A stretch of 64,000 nucleotides of DNA from Devosia lacusdianchii (GCF_022429625.1 NZ_CP092483.1:3596001-3660000), one strand, 5' to 3'; counted from the first letter of the stretch, positions 21,114-31,189 are shown. Notes: generated by a model not told the origin, from the letters alone. Translations and numbers: made by a program.

Positions 21114-22100
21114 CTACCGATTCCGCGTCATCAAATGCCGTTCCCAGGCATAAGCCGACGCGACGATCTCGTTGAGATCGTCATGCTGCGGCACCCAGCC
21201 GAGAAGGCTGCGCACCTTCTCGCCGGTCGCCGTGATCGAGGCCGGATCGCCGGCCCGGCGCGGACCCTCGTCGACACGGAAATTGACGCCGGAGATATTG
21301 CGCACCGTGTCGACCACCTGACGCACCGAATAGCCCTGCCCGTAGGCACAGTTGAGCGTCGTGCTGTCGCCCCCCGCACGCAGATGCTTGAGCAGCAGCG
21401 CATGCGCCGCGATCAGGTCGGTCACATGGATATAGTCGCGCACGCAGGTGCCGTCGGCCGTTTCGTAATCGGTGCCGAATATGTCCATCTTCTCGCGCTG
21501 GCCGAGCGCGGTCTGGCACGCCACCTTGATCAGATGCGTCGCCAGCGGCGTCGATTGCCCGCTGCGCTTGCCCGGATCGGCGCCCGCGACGTTGAAATAC
21601 CGCAGCACGCCATAGGTCATGGGATGGGCGGCGGCGACGTCGGCCAGCATCCACTCGGTCATGAGCTTCGAGCGGCCATAGGGCGACATGGGGTTGAGCG
21701 CCGTGGTCTCGACCACAGGCGCCAGTCCGGTCATGCCGTAGACTGCTGCGGTTGACGAGAAGATGAAGTGCTTGACCCCGCTTTTCACCGCCGCCTCGAT
21801 CAGGTTGCGCGAGGTCGCCGTGTTGTTCCCATAATACTTGAGCGGGTCGGTGACCGACTCAGGCACCACGATCGAGCCGGCGAAATGCACGATCTCGGTG
21901 ATGCCGTGCTTGTCGATCAGCCGCCGCACCAGCTCGATATCGCCGGCATGGCCCGGCTCGAAAATCGCACGGCCGTCGATGGCCCAATCGAAACCAGTCA
22001 CCAGATTATCAAGCACGACAACGGTTTCACCCGCATCGGTCAGGTTCAGCACCATATGGCTGCCGATATATCCAGCGCCTCCGGTTACCAGCACGGCCAT
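21114..22100 (-). CDS. galE: UDP-glucose 4-epimerase
   Basis: A 328-residue extended short-chain dehydrogenase. NAD motif GGAGYIGSHM at residues 7-16, S-S-T at 115-117, catalytic Tyr141 and Lys145 (YGRSK), and the sugar-binding tail LNCAYGQGYSVRQVV. It interconverts UDP-glucose and UDP-galactose for envelope polysaccharides. It is divergent from galU, with 96 bases between the starts, so the two nucleotide-sugar genes share a promoter region. Confidence 0.94.
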   Translation of the reverse strand: MAVLVTGGAGYIGSHMVLNLTDAGETVVVLDNLVTGFDWAIDGRAIFEPGHAGDIELVRRLIDKHGITEIVHFAGSIVVPESVTDPLKYYGNNTATSRNLIEAAVKSGVKHFIFSSTAAVYGMTGLAPVVETTALNPMSPYGRSKLMTEWMLADVAAAHPMTYGVLRYFNVAGADPGKRSGQSTPLATHLIKVACQTALGQREKMDIFGTDYETADGTCVRDYIHVTDLIAAHALLLKHLRAGGDSTTLNCAYGQGYSVRQVVDTVRNISGVNFRVDEGPRRAGDPASITATGEKVRSLLGWVPQHDDLNEIVASAYAWERHLMTRNR

Positions 22101-22196
22101 CTGTTAACTCCCGTATCGCAAACGCTATTTTGCCCAGATGATATTTTAGGGAGCTTCAGATAGCTATACGTCGATCGCAGATATGGAGTACTCGAT

Positions 22197-23081
22197 TTGC
22201 CCAAACGCGTCAGAACGGCCGTGTTTCCCGTTGCCGGCCTCGGAACCCGTTTTTTGCCGGCGACCAAGGCCCTGCCCAAGGAAATGCTGACCGTCGTCGA
22301 CCGGCCGCTGATCCAGTACGCCGTCGATGAGGCCCGCGAAGCTGGCATCGAGCACTTCGTTTTCGTCACCGGCCGCAACAAGGGCGTCATCGAGGACCAT
22401 TTCGACCGCCAGTTCGAGCTCGAGACTACGCTGGAACTGCGCGGCAAGTCCGCAGCGCTCGATGAGCTGCGCAAGGACCTGCCCTCGGCCGGCCGCACCA
22501 GCTTTACCCGCCAGCAGGAACCGCTCGGCCTGGGCCACGCGGTCTGGTGCGCCCGTGACATCGTGGGCGAAAACCCCTTCGCCCTGTTGCTGCCCGACAT
22601 GCTGTTCAAGGGCCAGCCGGGCGTGCTCAAGCAGATGATGGACGCCTATGAGGAAACCGGCGGAAACATTATCGCCGTAGAGGAAGTGCCCGAAAGCGAC
22701 GTCTCGTCCTATGGCGTGGTCAAGCGTGGCGAAGGTCCCGACAACGGCTTCCAGCTCACCGGCATGGTCGAAAAGCCCAAGCGCGAGGACGCGCCGTCGA
22801 ACCTGATCATTTCGGGCCGCTATATCCTGCAGCCGGAAATTTTCAGCCTGCTCGCCGACCAGCCGCGCGGCGCCGGCGGCGAAATCCAGCTCACCGACGC
22901 CATGCAGACCCTGATCCACAGCCAGAAGTTCACCGGCGTCAAATATGTCGGCCAGAGCTTCGACTGCGGCTCCAAGATCGGCTTCCTGACGGCCAATGTC
23001 GTCTACGCCCTCGATCGCGACGATATCCGCCCCGGCTTCGTCCGCGAATTGCGCAAGCTCGACCTCGACGAACACCTCTAG
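22197..23081 (+). CDS. galU: UTP-glucose-1-phosphate uridylyltransferase
   Basis: A 294-residue nucleotidyltransferase: [21 protein letters not shown] signature at the N terminus, [37 protein letters not shown] and [14 protein letters not shown]. It makes UDP-glucose, the substrate of the neighbouring galE product. The start is TTG 22197 behind GGAG; the ATG at 22183 is in another frame. The stop is followed by a repeat hairpin at 23095 that may serve as terminator for this gene and the convergent barrel gene. Confidence 0.95.
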   Translation: MPKRVRTAVFPVAGLGTRFLPATKALPKEMLTVVDRPLIQYAVDEAREAGIEHFVFVTGRNKGVIEDHFDRQFELETTLELRGKSAALDELRKDLPSAGRTSFTRQQEPLGLGHAVWCARDIVGENPFALLLPDMLFKGQPGVLKQMMDAYEETGGNIIAVEEVPESDVSSYGVVKRGEGPDNGFQLTGMVEKPKREDAPSNLIISGRYILQPEIFSLLADQPRGAGGEIQLTDAMQTLIHSQKFTGVKYVGQSFDCGSKIGFLTANVVYALDRDDIRPGFVRELRKLDLDEHL

Positions 23082-23094
23082 CACGTGCCGTATT

Positions 23095-23118
23095 CACCTC
23101 TCCCTCCGGGGAGAGGTG
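23095..23118. repeat. Family C short palindrome between galU and the barrel gene
   Basis: CACCTCTCC-CTCCGG-GGAGAGGTG, a 9-bp stem. It matches the ends of the larger element at 55350-55475. Lying between two convergent genes, it may also act as a transcription end for both. Confidence 0.65.
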
Positions 23119-23125
23119 GTAGCGC

Positions 23126-24394
23126 CTAGCGCGACAGTGTAATTCCCAGCGTCACACGATGCGCGTCCTGCGGCCCGTTGGCGGTGCTGTCGGCGTGGTC
23201 GTAGTCGTAATCGGCGGTAACGGCGGTATGGGCGTTGACCTTGTAGTCGGCGCCTGCGCCCCAACCGTAGCCGCTCTCGGTATTGGCATTGCCCACGAAC
23301 CGGGCGCTGCGCCAATCGGCGAGCGCCCGCAGCGCCAGCCAGGAATTGACCGTGTAGCCGACCTCCGCCGTGGCCGCATATTCGATGCGCGTCGTACCGC
23401 CGGCATCGGGGCCGGGCGGCTCGACCTTGGTGGTGAACCCGGCGCGCATGCGCCAGGTGGGGTCCGGCGTGAAGGTGACATTGGCATCATAGAGCTGCGT
23501 CACCACCTCGCCCAGGCTCGCCTCGTCGAAGCGGCGCAGGCCAAGTCCGGTGGACGCCGTCGCCTCGAGAATGCCATTCCAGCGTCCGGTAACACCACCC
23601 TGAACACTGGCCGTAGTCGCATCGCTCTTGACCAGCAGCGCCGATGACGGCAGATCGAAAATGTCGCGGCCGACATCGGCTGTGCTAAAAACCTCGAAGA
23701 TTGGCGTTGCCTGGAACCCCACGCGCAGCCCGCTGTCGAGCGACCACAGATTCTGGTCGGAATTATCGACTACCGTGCCATTTACCAGCGTGGTGGGACC
23801 ATAGACATTGCGCTCGACGGCCCCGGTCACCCCGACATTGAACCGGCCCAATTGCCGCGTTACGCCCAACTCGACATCGCCGCTCAAGGTCTCCGAGGCG
23901 ATCGCGACATTGGTCGCAAGGCCAGGCGAACCGGCCAACGCCTGGGTCAGCGAGAGGTTGCCGCTCGCGGTGAGCGCCGTGTTGCTATCGAGCGCATAGC
24001 CGCTCGTCAGTCCGAGCCGCAGCCCGGTGACATCGATCTGTCCCTCGAGCGGGCGCGTGACCTCGGCGCTGCCCGTTATGCTGATGGCCGAACGGCTGCC
24101 CTGATGATCGAAATTGACGCTGGGCACCAGCCGCACGTCGAAACGGTTGCCGGCAGTGGCGTTGGTATAGGTACCGCGCAGCGCCACCGACCAATCGACA
24201 TCGAAAAATGGATCATAAGGCTCGCGCAGCGCTTCGCCATTGGTCAGCACCGGATCGGCGGGATAGAGCCCCGGCAGCAGACGCTGGTTATCGGCGTCCG
24301 AGCCATCGCCGGTGGCATGATCGGACGCAGCCAAGGCCGGCACGGCGATGCAGAGGGCGCAAACCGCTCCCGTCCGCCATATCAAATGCCGCAT
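23126..24394 (-). CDS. Outer-membrane beta-barrel protein
   Basis: From ATG 24394 the 422-residue product has a signal peptide (residues 1-23, cleavage near ALAAS). A long series of amphipathic beta strands of alternating polar and hydrophobic residues follows, ending LGITLSR, the usual outer-membrane terminal strand. It resembles the outer-membrane beta-barrel families linked to surface polysaccharide systems, which would suit its place next to galE and galU, but I cannot name a function. The frame opens 26 codons upstream (24472), but those residues are not signal-like. Confidence 0.72.
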   Translation of the reverse strand: MRHLIWRTGAVCALCIAVPALAASDHATGDGSDADNQRLLPGLYPADPVLTNGEALREPYDPFFDVDWSVALRGTYTNATAGNRFDVRLVPSVNFDHQGSRSAISITGSAEVTRPLEGQIDVTGLRLGLTSGYALDSNTALTASGNLSLTQALAGSPGLATNVAIASETLSGDVELGVTRQLGRFNVGVTGAVERNVYGPTTLVNGTVVDNSDQNLWSLDSGLRVGFQATPIFEVFSTADVGRDIFDLPSSALLVKSDATTASVQGGVTGRWNGILEATASTGLGLRRFDEASLGEVVTQLYDANVTFTPDPTWRMRAGFTTKVEPPGPDAGGTTRIEYAATAEVGYTVNSWLALRALADWRSARFVGNANTESGYGWGAGADYKVNAHTAVTADYDYDHADSTANGPQDAHRVTLGITLSR

Positions 24395-24518
24395 CCGCAA
24401 GGACAAGATCTGCTCCGCCAGCCGATTGAAAACGAATCGGCGTCCCGATTCGGCCCGCGCGCAAAGGCGCACCGGGCTCGGGGCGATCCTTCCATCTTAT
24501 GGTTAACGAAACCTTGAG

Positions 24519-24971
24519 TTAGCGGACGGCTTCGACCTTGAGCACGGCCCCATCGCTGCCGGTGATGCGGACGCGCTGGCCCACCGGCAGGTCCGGACCG
24601 GCAACGCGCCAGACGGTGTCGCCCAGCACGATCCGCCCAAACCCCTGCGTGATGGCCTGCTCCAGCACCGCTTCCTGGCCGACATAGGTATCGGCCCGGC
24701 GATTGAGATAGGGCCGGTCGGTCGGCGCCGGCCGGCTGCGATTCCAGCGTACCCATATGGCGATGGCGACCAGCGACAGCACGCCAAAGATCAGCCACTG
24801 CATCGGCCAGCCGATCGGCTGGAACAGCGTGATCAGCCCGGTGATGATGCCGGCAATGCCCATCCACAGCATGAAGCCGCCGGGCACCACCAGTTCAAGC
24901 GCCAGCAGCACTAGCCCGGCCACGATCCACGACCACGGTCCATTGGCGGCGATGAAATCGATGACCTGCAT
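24519..24971 (-). CDS. NfeD family membrane protein
   Basis: A 150-residue short NfeD: two or three transmembrane segments at about residues 12-32, 36-52 and 57-74, then a soluble OB-fold domain (about 90-150) containing GQEAVLEQAI and GDTVWRVAGPDLPVGQRVRI. NfeD proteins partner with SPFH proteins in membrane microdomains, and the SPFH gene lies directly upstream with a 9-base gap, supporting an operon and a complex. The peptidase domain of long NfeD forms is absent. Confidence 0.92.
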   Translation of the reverse strand: MQVIDFIAANGPWSWIVAGLVLLALELVVPGGFMLWMGIAGIITGLITLFQPIGWPMQWLIFGVLSLVAIAIWVRWNRSRPAPTDRPYLNRRADTYVGQEAVLEQAITQGFGRIVLGDTVWRVAGPDLPVGQRVRITGSDGAVLKVEAVR

Positions 24972-24980
24972 GCTCTGCCC

Positions 24981-25970
24981 CTATTGCTGGCCGGCGCTCG
25001 GCGGACGGCCCGGTCGCGGCGCCGCCGGGGCCTGGCCGCCAAAGGTTTCCTTGGCGATTTCGGCAATGCCGCCGATGGCGCCAATGACGCTCGATGCCTC
25101 GACCGGCAGCATCAGGATCTTCTGGTTCGGCGAGGTCGCGATCGCCTCCAGCGCCTTGATGTAATTGTTGGCCACGAAGTAGTTGATGGCCTGCACATTG
25201 CCCGAGGCAATGGCGTCACTCACCATCTGCGTTGCCTTGGCTTCGGCTTCGGCCGAACGCTCGCGCGCCTCGGCGTCGCGGAACGCCGCTTCGCGCCGGC
25301 CTTCGGCTTCCAGCACCTGCGCCTGCTTGGCGCCTTCCGCCTGCAGGATCGCCGACTGACGACGGCCTTCGGCCTCCAGAATGGCGGCGCGCTTCTCGCG
25401 TTCCGCCTTCATCTGCCGGCCCATCGAATCCACCAGGTCCTTGGGCGGATCGATGTCCTTGATTTCGATACGGGTGATCTTGATACCCCAGGGCGACACA
25501 GCCGTATCGACGACGCGCAACAGACGCTCGTTGATCTCGTCACGATGGCTCAGGAGCTCATCGAGGTCCATCGAGCCCATCACCGTACGGATATTGGTCA
25601 TCGTCAGGTTGAGGATGGCGTTCTCCAGCCCCGAGATTTCGTAGGCTGCCGCGGCCGCATCGAGGATCTGGTAGAAGGTCACGCCATTAGCGGTGATCGA
25701 GGCGTTGTCGCGAGTGATGACTTCCTGGTGGGGAACGTCGAGCACCTGCTCCATGACATTGATCTTCTTGCCGACGCTGTCGATGAACGGCACGATGAGG
25801 TTGAGTCCGGGCTTGAGCGTGCGCGTATATTTTCCGAACCGCTCGATCGTGTAATTGTAGCCCTGCGGGACTGTCTTGGCGCCGGCGAACAGCACCAGCA
25901 GCGCCAGAATACCAAGGCCGATCAGCGTGATGCTGAGTCCATCGAGCGCAAAGCCCTCAAATAATTCCAT
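24981..25970 (-). CDS. SPFH / band-7 (stomatin-like, QmcA type) protein
   Basis: A 329-residue protein with one N-terminal membrane segment (about residues 10-30), the SPFH domain ([31 protein letters not shown], then [27 protein letters not shown]), and a long Ala/Glu-rich coiled coil (about 200-260) with repeats of the type [13 protein letters not shown]. It ends in a Pro/Gly-rich tail. ATG 25970 follows GGGAGA. It acts in membrane quality control or microdomain organisation with the NfeD protein. It is divergent from ku. Confidence 0.93.
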   Translation of the reverse strand: MELFEGFALDGLSITLIGLGILALLVLFAGAKTVPQGYNYTIERFGKYTRTLKPGLNLIVPFIDSVGKKINVMEQVLDVPHQEVITRDNASITANGVTFYQILDAAAAAYEISGLENAILNLTMTNIRTVMGSMDLDELLSHRDEINERLLRVVDTAVSPWGIKITRIEIKDIDPPKDLVDSMGRQMKAEREKRAAILEAEGRRQSAILQAEGAKQAQVLEAEGRREAAFRDAEARERSAEAEAKATQMVSDAIASGNVQAINYFVANNYIKALEAIATSPNQKILMLPVEASSVIGAIGGIAEIAKETFGGQAPAAPRPGRPPSAGQQ

Positions 25971-26043
25971 CGCCGATTCTCCCTTGGTCTTCATAGTCGT
26001 GACCTTATGGACGCCCGCATCCGGGCGCAACGTCGTGCTTTTC

Positions 26044-26069
26044 GGAACGAAGGCCAGTGCGGACTCGTT
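26044..26069 (+). promoter_or_regulatory. EcfG-type general stress promoter upstream of ku
   Basis: GGAAC (26044-26048), a 17-base spacer, CGTT (26066-26069). This matches the alphaproteobacterial general stress response pattern GGAAC-N16/17-CGTT exactly. It lies about 36 bases before the ku ATG, so the leader would be short. Confidence 0.7.
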
Positions 26070-26104
26070 GCTGGGGCAGAACCCAATAGCGCTACGAGCC
26101 AGCC

Positions 26105-26959
26105 ATGCCAGCGTCCCGTCCTATCTGGAAAGGCCAGTTGCGTCTTTCTCTGGTCTCCATCGCCGTGGAGCTTTACACGGCGACAAAGGCAAACGCCAAG
26201 CCCAGCTTCCGCCAAATTCACGAGCCCTCCGGCAAACCCATTCACTACGAAAAGGTCGTGGATGGCATTGGACCGGTGGACAAAGACGAAATCATGAAGG
26301 GGTTCGAATACGAGAAGGGCGACTATGTCCTTTTGACCGACAAGGAGATCGATGCGGTCAAGCTCGAAACCCGCAAGACGCTGGAACTGACCCAGTTCGT
26401 CGATAGCCAGGAAATCGACCCGCTCTATTTCGACAAGCCCTACTACCTGGTGCCCTCCGACGATCTGGCCGACGACGCCTTCGTGGTCATCCGCGATGCC
26501 CTGCGCCAGAGCAACAAGATCGGCCTCGGCCAACTCGCCCTGCGCGGCAAGGAATACCTCGTCGCCATCAAACCGGCGGGCAAGGGCCTGCTGCTCGAAA
26601 CGCTGCATTACGAAACCGAACTGCGCAATGCCGACCCATACTTCTCCGATATCCCGGCCAAGAAGGCCGATCCCGACCTGCTTGAGGTCGCCACCGCGCT
26701 GATCGACAAGAAGACCGGCAAGTTCGATGCTGGCGTGTTCAAGGATCACTACCAATCCGCGCTGCGCGAACTGATCGCCCGCAAGCTCAAGTCCAAGGGC
26801 AAGAAGATCAGCACCAAGGAAGAGCCGGTCGAGAGCGCGCCGACCAAATCCAATGTGGTGGATTTGATGTCGGCGCTGAAATCGAGCCTCGAAGGCGGCA
26901 AGAAGGCCCCGGCGAAGAAACCGGCGACCAAAGCTGCACCGCGCAAGAAGGCGAGCTGA
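26105..26959 (+). CDS. ku: DNA end-binding protein Ku
   Basis: A 284-residue bacterial Ku homodimer subunit. The core beta-barrel begins [21 protein letters not shown] and continues to YYLVPSD..., with [13 protein letters not shown] as a family signature. A Lys/Ala-rich C-terminal tail (last 30 residues, [17 protein letters not shown]) resembles those that stimulate LigD and bind DNA. It protects double-strand breaks and recruits LigD. ligD follows after 3 bases, so the pair is an operon for non-homologous end joining. Confidence 0.96.
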   Translation: MPASRPIWKGQLRLSLVSIAVELYTATKANAKPSFRQIHEPSGKPIHYEKVVDGIGPVDKDEIMKGFEYEKGDYVLLTDKEIDAVKLETRKTLELTQFVDSQEIDPLYFDKPYYLVPSDDLADDAFVVIRDALRQSNKIGLGQLALRGKEYLVAIKPAGKGLLLETLHYETELRNADPYFSDIPAKKADPDLLEVATALIDKKTGKFDAGVFKDHYQSALRELIARKLKSKGKKISTKEEPVESAPTKSNVVDLMSALKSSLEGGKKAPAKKPATKAAPRKKAS

Positions 26960-26962
26960 TCG

Positions 26963-29545
26963 ATGGCCACTAAAGCCGAGACCCTGCTGAAGGAATACAA
27001 AGCCAAGCGCGACTTCACCAAGACGCAGGAGCCCTCGGGCGCCAAAGCTCGCGCCGGTCGCGGCAAGAGCTACCGCTTCGTCGTGCAAAAGCACGACGCC
27101 ACCCGCCTGCACTACGATTTCCGCATCGAGCTCGATGGCGTGCTCAAGAGCTGGGCGGTCACCAAGGGCCCCTCCGACAACCCGGAGGATAAGCGCCTCG
27201 CCGTGCGCGTCGAGGATCATCCGCTCGATTATGGCAGTTTCGAAGGCACCATCCCCGAAGCCGAATACGGTGGCGGTACGGTGATGCTGTGGGACGAGGG
27301 CACCTGGGAGCCAATCGGCGATCCCCATGCGGCCCTCGAAAGCGGCGACCTCAAGATGAAGCTCAATGGCCACCGCATGAAGGGTGAGTGGGTGCTTGTG
27401 CACATGAAAGGACGCGACAGCAAGCGCAAGTCGGGCCCCGATCGCGAAAACTGGCTGCTCATCAAGCACCGCGACGACTACGCCAGGGATCACGAGACGC
27501 TGACCGAGCGCTTCACCAAATCGGTCTCGACTGGCCGCGACCTCGACGGCATCGCCAAGGGGCTCAAATCGAAGAAACCGACCAAAACGCCCGACGACGC
27601 CGTCTGGCACTCCGACGTCGACAAGGTCGTTGATAATCCCAAGCCGGCAAAGCGCAAGGGCAAGGCGGCCTACCTGCCCGATTTCCGCCCACCGCAATTG
27701 GCGACACTGGTCGCCGATGTGCCCCAGGGCCCGGACTGGGTCTTCGAGATGAAGTATGACGGCTACCGGTGTCTCGCCGCCATTTCGGGCGAGCAGGTCC
27801 GCCTCTTCACCCGCACGGGTAAGGATTGGTCCGAACAGTTCGGCGCCATCATCCTGCCCCTCAGCCGCATCACCAAAGGTACCGCGCTCATCGACGGCGA
27901 ACTTTGCGCCTTCGACGCCAGGGGGCGAACGGATTTCTCAACACTCAAGGACCACCTCTCCAACGGCGGTCCCCTGACCTATTTCGCCTTCGACCTGATC
28001 GAACAGGACGGCGAGGATTTGGCCCCCCTCAAGCTGACAGAACGCAAGGCCAGGCTGGAAAAGCTGCTGGGCAAGGTCGAGGCATCGTCGCTGGTGCAAT
28101 TCTCGCCCCACGTCACCGGCAACGGGCAGAAGGTGTTCGATACGATCTGCCGCGAGGGCCACGAAGGCATCGTCGCCAAACAGGCCGACGCGCCCTATCG
28201 CAGCGAGCGCACCCGAAGCTGGCTCAAGATAAAATGCGCCAAGCGCCAGGAATTCGTCATCGCCGGCTGGTCGGCCTCGACGCGCAAGAAAACCTTCGCC
28301 TCGCTGCTGCTGGGCACCTGGGAAGACGGCAAGCTGATCTATCGCGGACGGGTCGGCACCGGCTTCACCGTCGATGTCGCCGAGACGCTGCAAAGCCAGC
28401 TCAATGCCCGAGCCCGCAAGACCAACCCCTTCGCCAATGCACCCAAGGCGATCGCCAAAGCAGCGCATTGGGTGTCCCCGGAACTGGTCGCAGAAATCGG
28501 CTACACCGAATTCACCCCCGATGGCATACTACGCCACCCCTCGTTTCTGGCTTTGCGCGAGGACAAGCCGGCGGGAGAGATCACCCTGGACAAGGCAGCC
28601 AAGACACCAAGAGCCGCCATCGCGCTCAGCGCGCAATCCGGCATCAATGCCGCCGAAGCTGCGGGCATCAAGCTCACCAGTCCCGATCGCGTGGTCTATC
28701 CCGGCCAAGGTGTCACCAAAGCCGACCTCGTCGCCTACTACGCCGCCGTGGCCGAACGCATGCTGCCCTATATAGAGAACCGGCCGCTGAGCCTGCTGCG
28801 CTGCCCCCAGGGCCGCACCAAATACTGCTTCTTCCAGAAGCACGATACCGGCGGTTTCCCCGACGCGATGAAGTCCTTGATGATCGCGGAAAAGGACGGC
28901 CAGAAGGAAGACTATTTCTACATCGACGATCTCGCCGGCCTCATCGCCGGCACGCAGATGAACGTGCTCGAATGGCACCTCTGGGGCTCACGCACCAAGG
29001 ACGTCGAAAAGCCCGAGCGCATCATCTTCGACATCGACCCCGATGAGGACCTCGGCTTTGAACATGTGCGCGCCGCCGCCATCGACATCCGTAAGGAGCT
29101 CGAAGCCTGGGGACTCGAAAGCTACGCGCTGGTCAGCGGCGGCAAAGGCGTCCACGTCATCGCGCCAGTGCGGCCGACCACGGAATGGCCCGAGGTCAAA
29201 GGGTTTTGCAAAACCTTCGCCCAGCGCCTGGCCGACAAGCTCCCTGATCGCTTTACAGCCAACATCCGCAAGGAAAAGCGCAAGGGCAAGCTGTTCATCG
29301 ACTATCTGCGCAACGAGCGCGGCTCCACCGCCATCGCCCCCTGGTCCAGCCGCTCCCGCGAAGGCGCCCCCGCCGCCGTGCCGGTGACCTGGGACGAGCT
29401 GGACGCAGTCAAAGCGGCCAACCAATTCGGCCTCGCCGACGCCGCCGCGAGGGCCAAGGGCGCCGACCCATGGAAGGGCTATTTCTCCACCACCCAGTCG
29501 ATTACCAAGGCGATGTGGAGCGCCGTGGACGGCCCCAAGACGTAA
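26963..29545 (+). CDS. ligD: Multidomain ATP-dependent DNA ligase LigD (PE-LIG-POL)
   Basis: An 860-residue protein with domains in the order usual for alphaproteobacteria. The 3'-phosphoesterase is at about 30-190 (H44, H50 and D52 in KHDATRLHYDFRIE). The ligase is at about 240-540 (adenylated Lys264 in EMKYDGYR; IDGELCAFD; EGIVAKQ; WLKIKC). The primase-polymerase is at about 570-860 (RPLSLLRCPQG; metal-binding Asp690-x-Asp692 in FDIDPDEDLGF; GGKGVHV). All three active sites look intact. It trims, fills and seals double-strand breaks held by Ku. Confidence 0.97.
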   Translation: MATKAETLLKEYKAKRDFTKTQEPSGAKARAGRGKSYRFVVQKHDATRLHYDFRIELDGVLKSWAVTKGPSDNPEDKRLAVRVEDHPLDYGSFEGTIPEAEYGGGTVMLWDEGTWEPIGDPHAALESGDLKMKLNGHRMKGEWVLVHMKGRDSKRKSGPDRENWLLIKHRDDYARDHETLTERFTKSVSTGRDLDGIAKGLKSKKPTKTPDDAVWHSDVDKVVDNPKPAKRKGKAAYLPDFRPPQLATLVADVPQGPDWVFEMKYDGYRCLAAISGEQVRLFTRTGKDWSEQFGAIILPLSRITKGTALIDGELCAFDARGRTDFSTLKDHLSNGGPLTYFAFDLIEQDGEDLAPLKLTERKARLEKLLGKVEASSLVQFSPHVTGNGQKVFDTICREGHEGIVAKQADAPYRSERTRSWLKIKCAKRQEFVIAGWSASTRKKTFASLLLGTWEDGKLIYRGRVGTGFTVDVAETLQSQLNARARKTNPFANAPKAIAKAAHWVSPELVAEIGYTEFTPDGILRHPSFLALREDKPAGEITLDKAAKTPRAAIALSAQSGINAAEAAGIKLTSPDRVVYPGQGVTKADLVAYYAAVAERMLPYIENRPLSLLRCPQGRTKYCFFQKHDTGGFPDAMKSLMIAEKDGQKEDYFYIDDLAGLIAGTQMNVLEWHLWGSRTKDVEKPERIIFDIDPDEDLGFEHVRAAAIDIRKELEAWGLESYALVSGGKGVHVIAPVRPTTEWPEVKGFCKTFAQRLADKLPDRFTANIRKEKRKGKLFIDYLRNERGSTAIAPWSSRSREGAPAAVPVTWDELDAVKAANQFGLADAAARAKGADPWKGYFSTTQSITKAMWSAVDGPKT

Positions 29546-29594
29546 TCTCCCAAACGCCCAATCACACCATCCGACAGGCAGCGCCTCCGCTTGC

Positions 29595-30281
29595 CTAGGG
29601 CATGGGCACATTCACCCGCCGGTCGATCGTCAGCGTCACTGCAATCACCACGAAGGCAAATACCACCATGCCCAGCGCGATCACATGCGCCTCACCCCAT
29701 TGCAGACGCTCGACATAATCATAAAGCGCAATAGCAATGACCTTGGTCTGGCCCGGAATATTGCCACCGATCATCAGCACCACGCCGAACTCACCCACCG
29801 TATGGGCAAAGGTCATCACAGCGCCGGTAATATAACCCGGCCGCGCCAGCGGCAGCGCCACGCGCCAGAAGCGCTGCCAATTGCTCGCGCCAAGGCACGA
29901 CGCCGCCTCCAACGCGTCATCGCCAATAGCGCCGAACGCATTGCGCAGCGGCTGCACCATGAAAGGCATGGAATAAAAGATCGAGCCGATAATGAGGCCG
30001 GTAAAGGAAAACGCCAGTGTCCGCCCACCCCACAGCCCCGCGATCCAGCCGCCCGGCCCATTGGGGCCGAGCGCGATCAGCAGGTAAAAGCCGAGCACGG
30101 TCGGCGGCAGCACCAGCGGCATCGAAACCACCGCGCCGACCAGCTCGCGGTAGCGGCCCTTGCTGCGCGCCAGCCACCAGGCGATCGGCGTGCCGATAAG
30201 AAGCAGGATGAGCGTGTTGATCGCGGCCAGGCTCAGCGTCAGGCTCACCGGTGTCCAGATATCAGCAAAGCTCACGAACAC
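29595..30281 (-). CDS. modB: Molybdate ABC transporter permease
   Basis: A 228-residue inner-membrane permease with about five to six transmembrane helices and the coupling-helix EAA motif DDALEAASCLGASNWQRFWRVALPLARPG. The closing HTVGEFGVVLMIGGNIPG is typical of ModB. Start GTG 30281 (or GTG 30275). The expected ATPase gene modC does not follow: the next gene is the convergent ligD. A 165-base gap carrying a family D repeat separates it from modA. Confidence 0.94.
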   Translation of the reverse strand: MFVSFADIWTPVSLTLSLAAINTLILLLIGTPIAWWLARSKGRYRELVGAVVSMPLVLPPTVLGFYLLIALGPNGPGGWIAGLWGGRTLAFSFTGLIIGSIFYSMPFMVQPLRNAFGAIGDDALEAASCLGASNWQRFWRVALPLARPGYITGAVMTFAHTVGEFGVVLMIGGNIPGQTKVIAIALYDYVERLQWGEAHVIALGMVVFAFVVIAVTLTIDRRVNVPMP

Positions 30282-30301
30282 ACCTTATCGCTGCCCTCTC
30301 A

Positions 30302-30383
30302 GTCGACACCCTCCCCCTTGCGGGGAGGGATCAAGGGTGGGGGTGGGTTGGCCCCAATATCGTGGCTCCCGCACCCCCTCCCA
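30302..30383. repeat. Family D palindromic intergenic repeat, copy 2 (inside the mod operon)
   Basis: Inverted copy of the element at 5161-5237: GTCGACACCCTCCCCCTTGC, then GGGGAGGGATCAAGGGTGG and the GGCTCC-GCACCCCC flank. It lies between modA and modB, so it is part of the predicted transcript and could fold there. Confidence 0.75.
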
Positions 30384-30445
30384 TCCTCCCCATCGAGGGG
30401 GAGGCGCCGCGCTGTGGGCGTGGCGCTACTCTGCCACACAAAGAC

Positions 30446-31180
30446 CTACTCGACGACGTAACCCGCGGCCTTGATCACTTCCACGGCTTTCTCGCTTTTG
30501 AGGAAATCCACAAAGGCCGTGGCAGCCGGGTTGGTCTCGCCGATCTTGAGCAGCACCGCGTCCTGGCGGATGGGCTGATAGAGCGTCGACGGGACAATCC
30601 AGACGCCGGTCTTGCCGGCAACCTGGCTAGCGGCAACGAAGCCGAGCTCGGCATTGCCGCTTTCGATGAACTGCAGCGTCTGGGTGATGTTCTCGCCGGT
30701 AACCAGCTTCGGGGTGATCGCGGCGGTCAGCCCCAGCGCCTCGATGGTCTCGACGGCCGCCTGCCCGTAAGGCGCCGTCGCCGGGTCAGCGATGGCGATT
30801 TTGTCGAACGCGTCGGCCTTGAGCCCAGCCTCACCATCCGCCACGTCAACCGTGGTGCTGTAAAGCGCCAGCGCCCCAATGGCATAGGTGAAAACCGAAC
30901 CATCAACGCCGAGCCCGTCAGCCACCGCCTTGGTCGGACGCTCGTCATCCGCCGCGAGCAAAATCTCGAACGGCGCGCCCTGGGAAATCTGCGTATAGAG
31001 CTGGCCGGTAGCGCCAAAGCTATAGGTCACGTCATGGCCGGTCTCAGCCTTGAAGATCAGCGCCAGTTCCTCGGCCACCTTGGTGAAATTGGCAGCGACG
31101 GCGACACTGACGCTATCGGCGTGAGCGACTGTGGTGAACAAGAAGGCGGAGAGCAGCAGGGCCGGGAATGCGCGGTTCAT
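30446..31180 (-). CDS. modA: Molybdate-binding periplasmic protein
   Basis: ATG 31180 gives a 244-residue precursor with signal peptide MNRAFPALLLSAFLFTTVAHA and mature start DSVSVAVAANFTKVAEELA, the classical ModA opening. Substrate-contact motifs FGATGQLYTQISQGAPFEIL and ADPATAPYGQAAVE are present. It delivers molybdate to ModB. An in-frame ATG at 31210 would add ten residues ahead of the signal peptide and lies within the operator palindrome, so it is disfavoured. Confidence 0.95.
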   Translation of the reverse strand: MNRAFPALLLSAFLFTTVAHADSVSVAVAANFTKVAEELALIFKAETGHDVTYSFGATGQLYTQISQGAPFEILLAADDERPTKAVADGLGVDGSVFTYAIGALALYSTTVDVADGEAGLKADAFDKIAIADPATAPYGQAAVETIEALGLTAAITPKLVTGENITQTLQFIESGNAELGFVAASQVAGKTGVWIVPSTLYQPIRQDAVLLKIGETNPAATAFVDFLKSEKAVEVIKAAGYVVE

Positions 31181-31189
31181 CAAAAAGGT

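Noticed and set aside
24395..24472. 26 extra N-terminal codons of the outer-membrane barrel gene
   Set aside because: The signal peptide begins at the ATG at 24394; the upstream residues are Arg-rich and not signal-like.
25991..27697. Very long open frame (568 codons) antisense to ku and the start of ligD
   Set aside because: It is the reverse-frame shadow of well-defined genes in GC-rich DNA; the product has no domain pattern.
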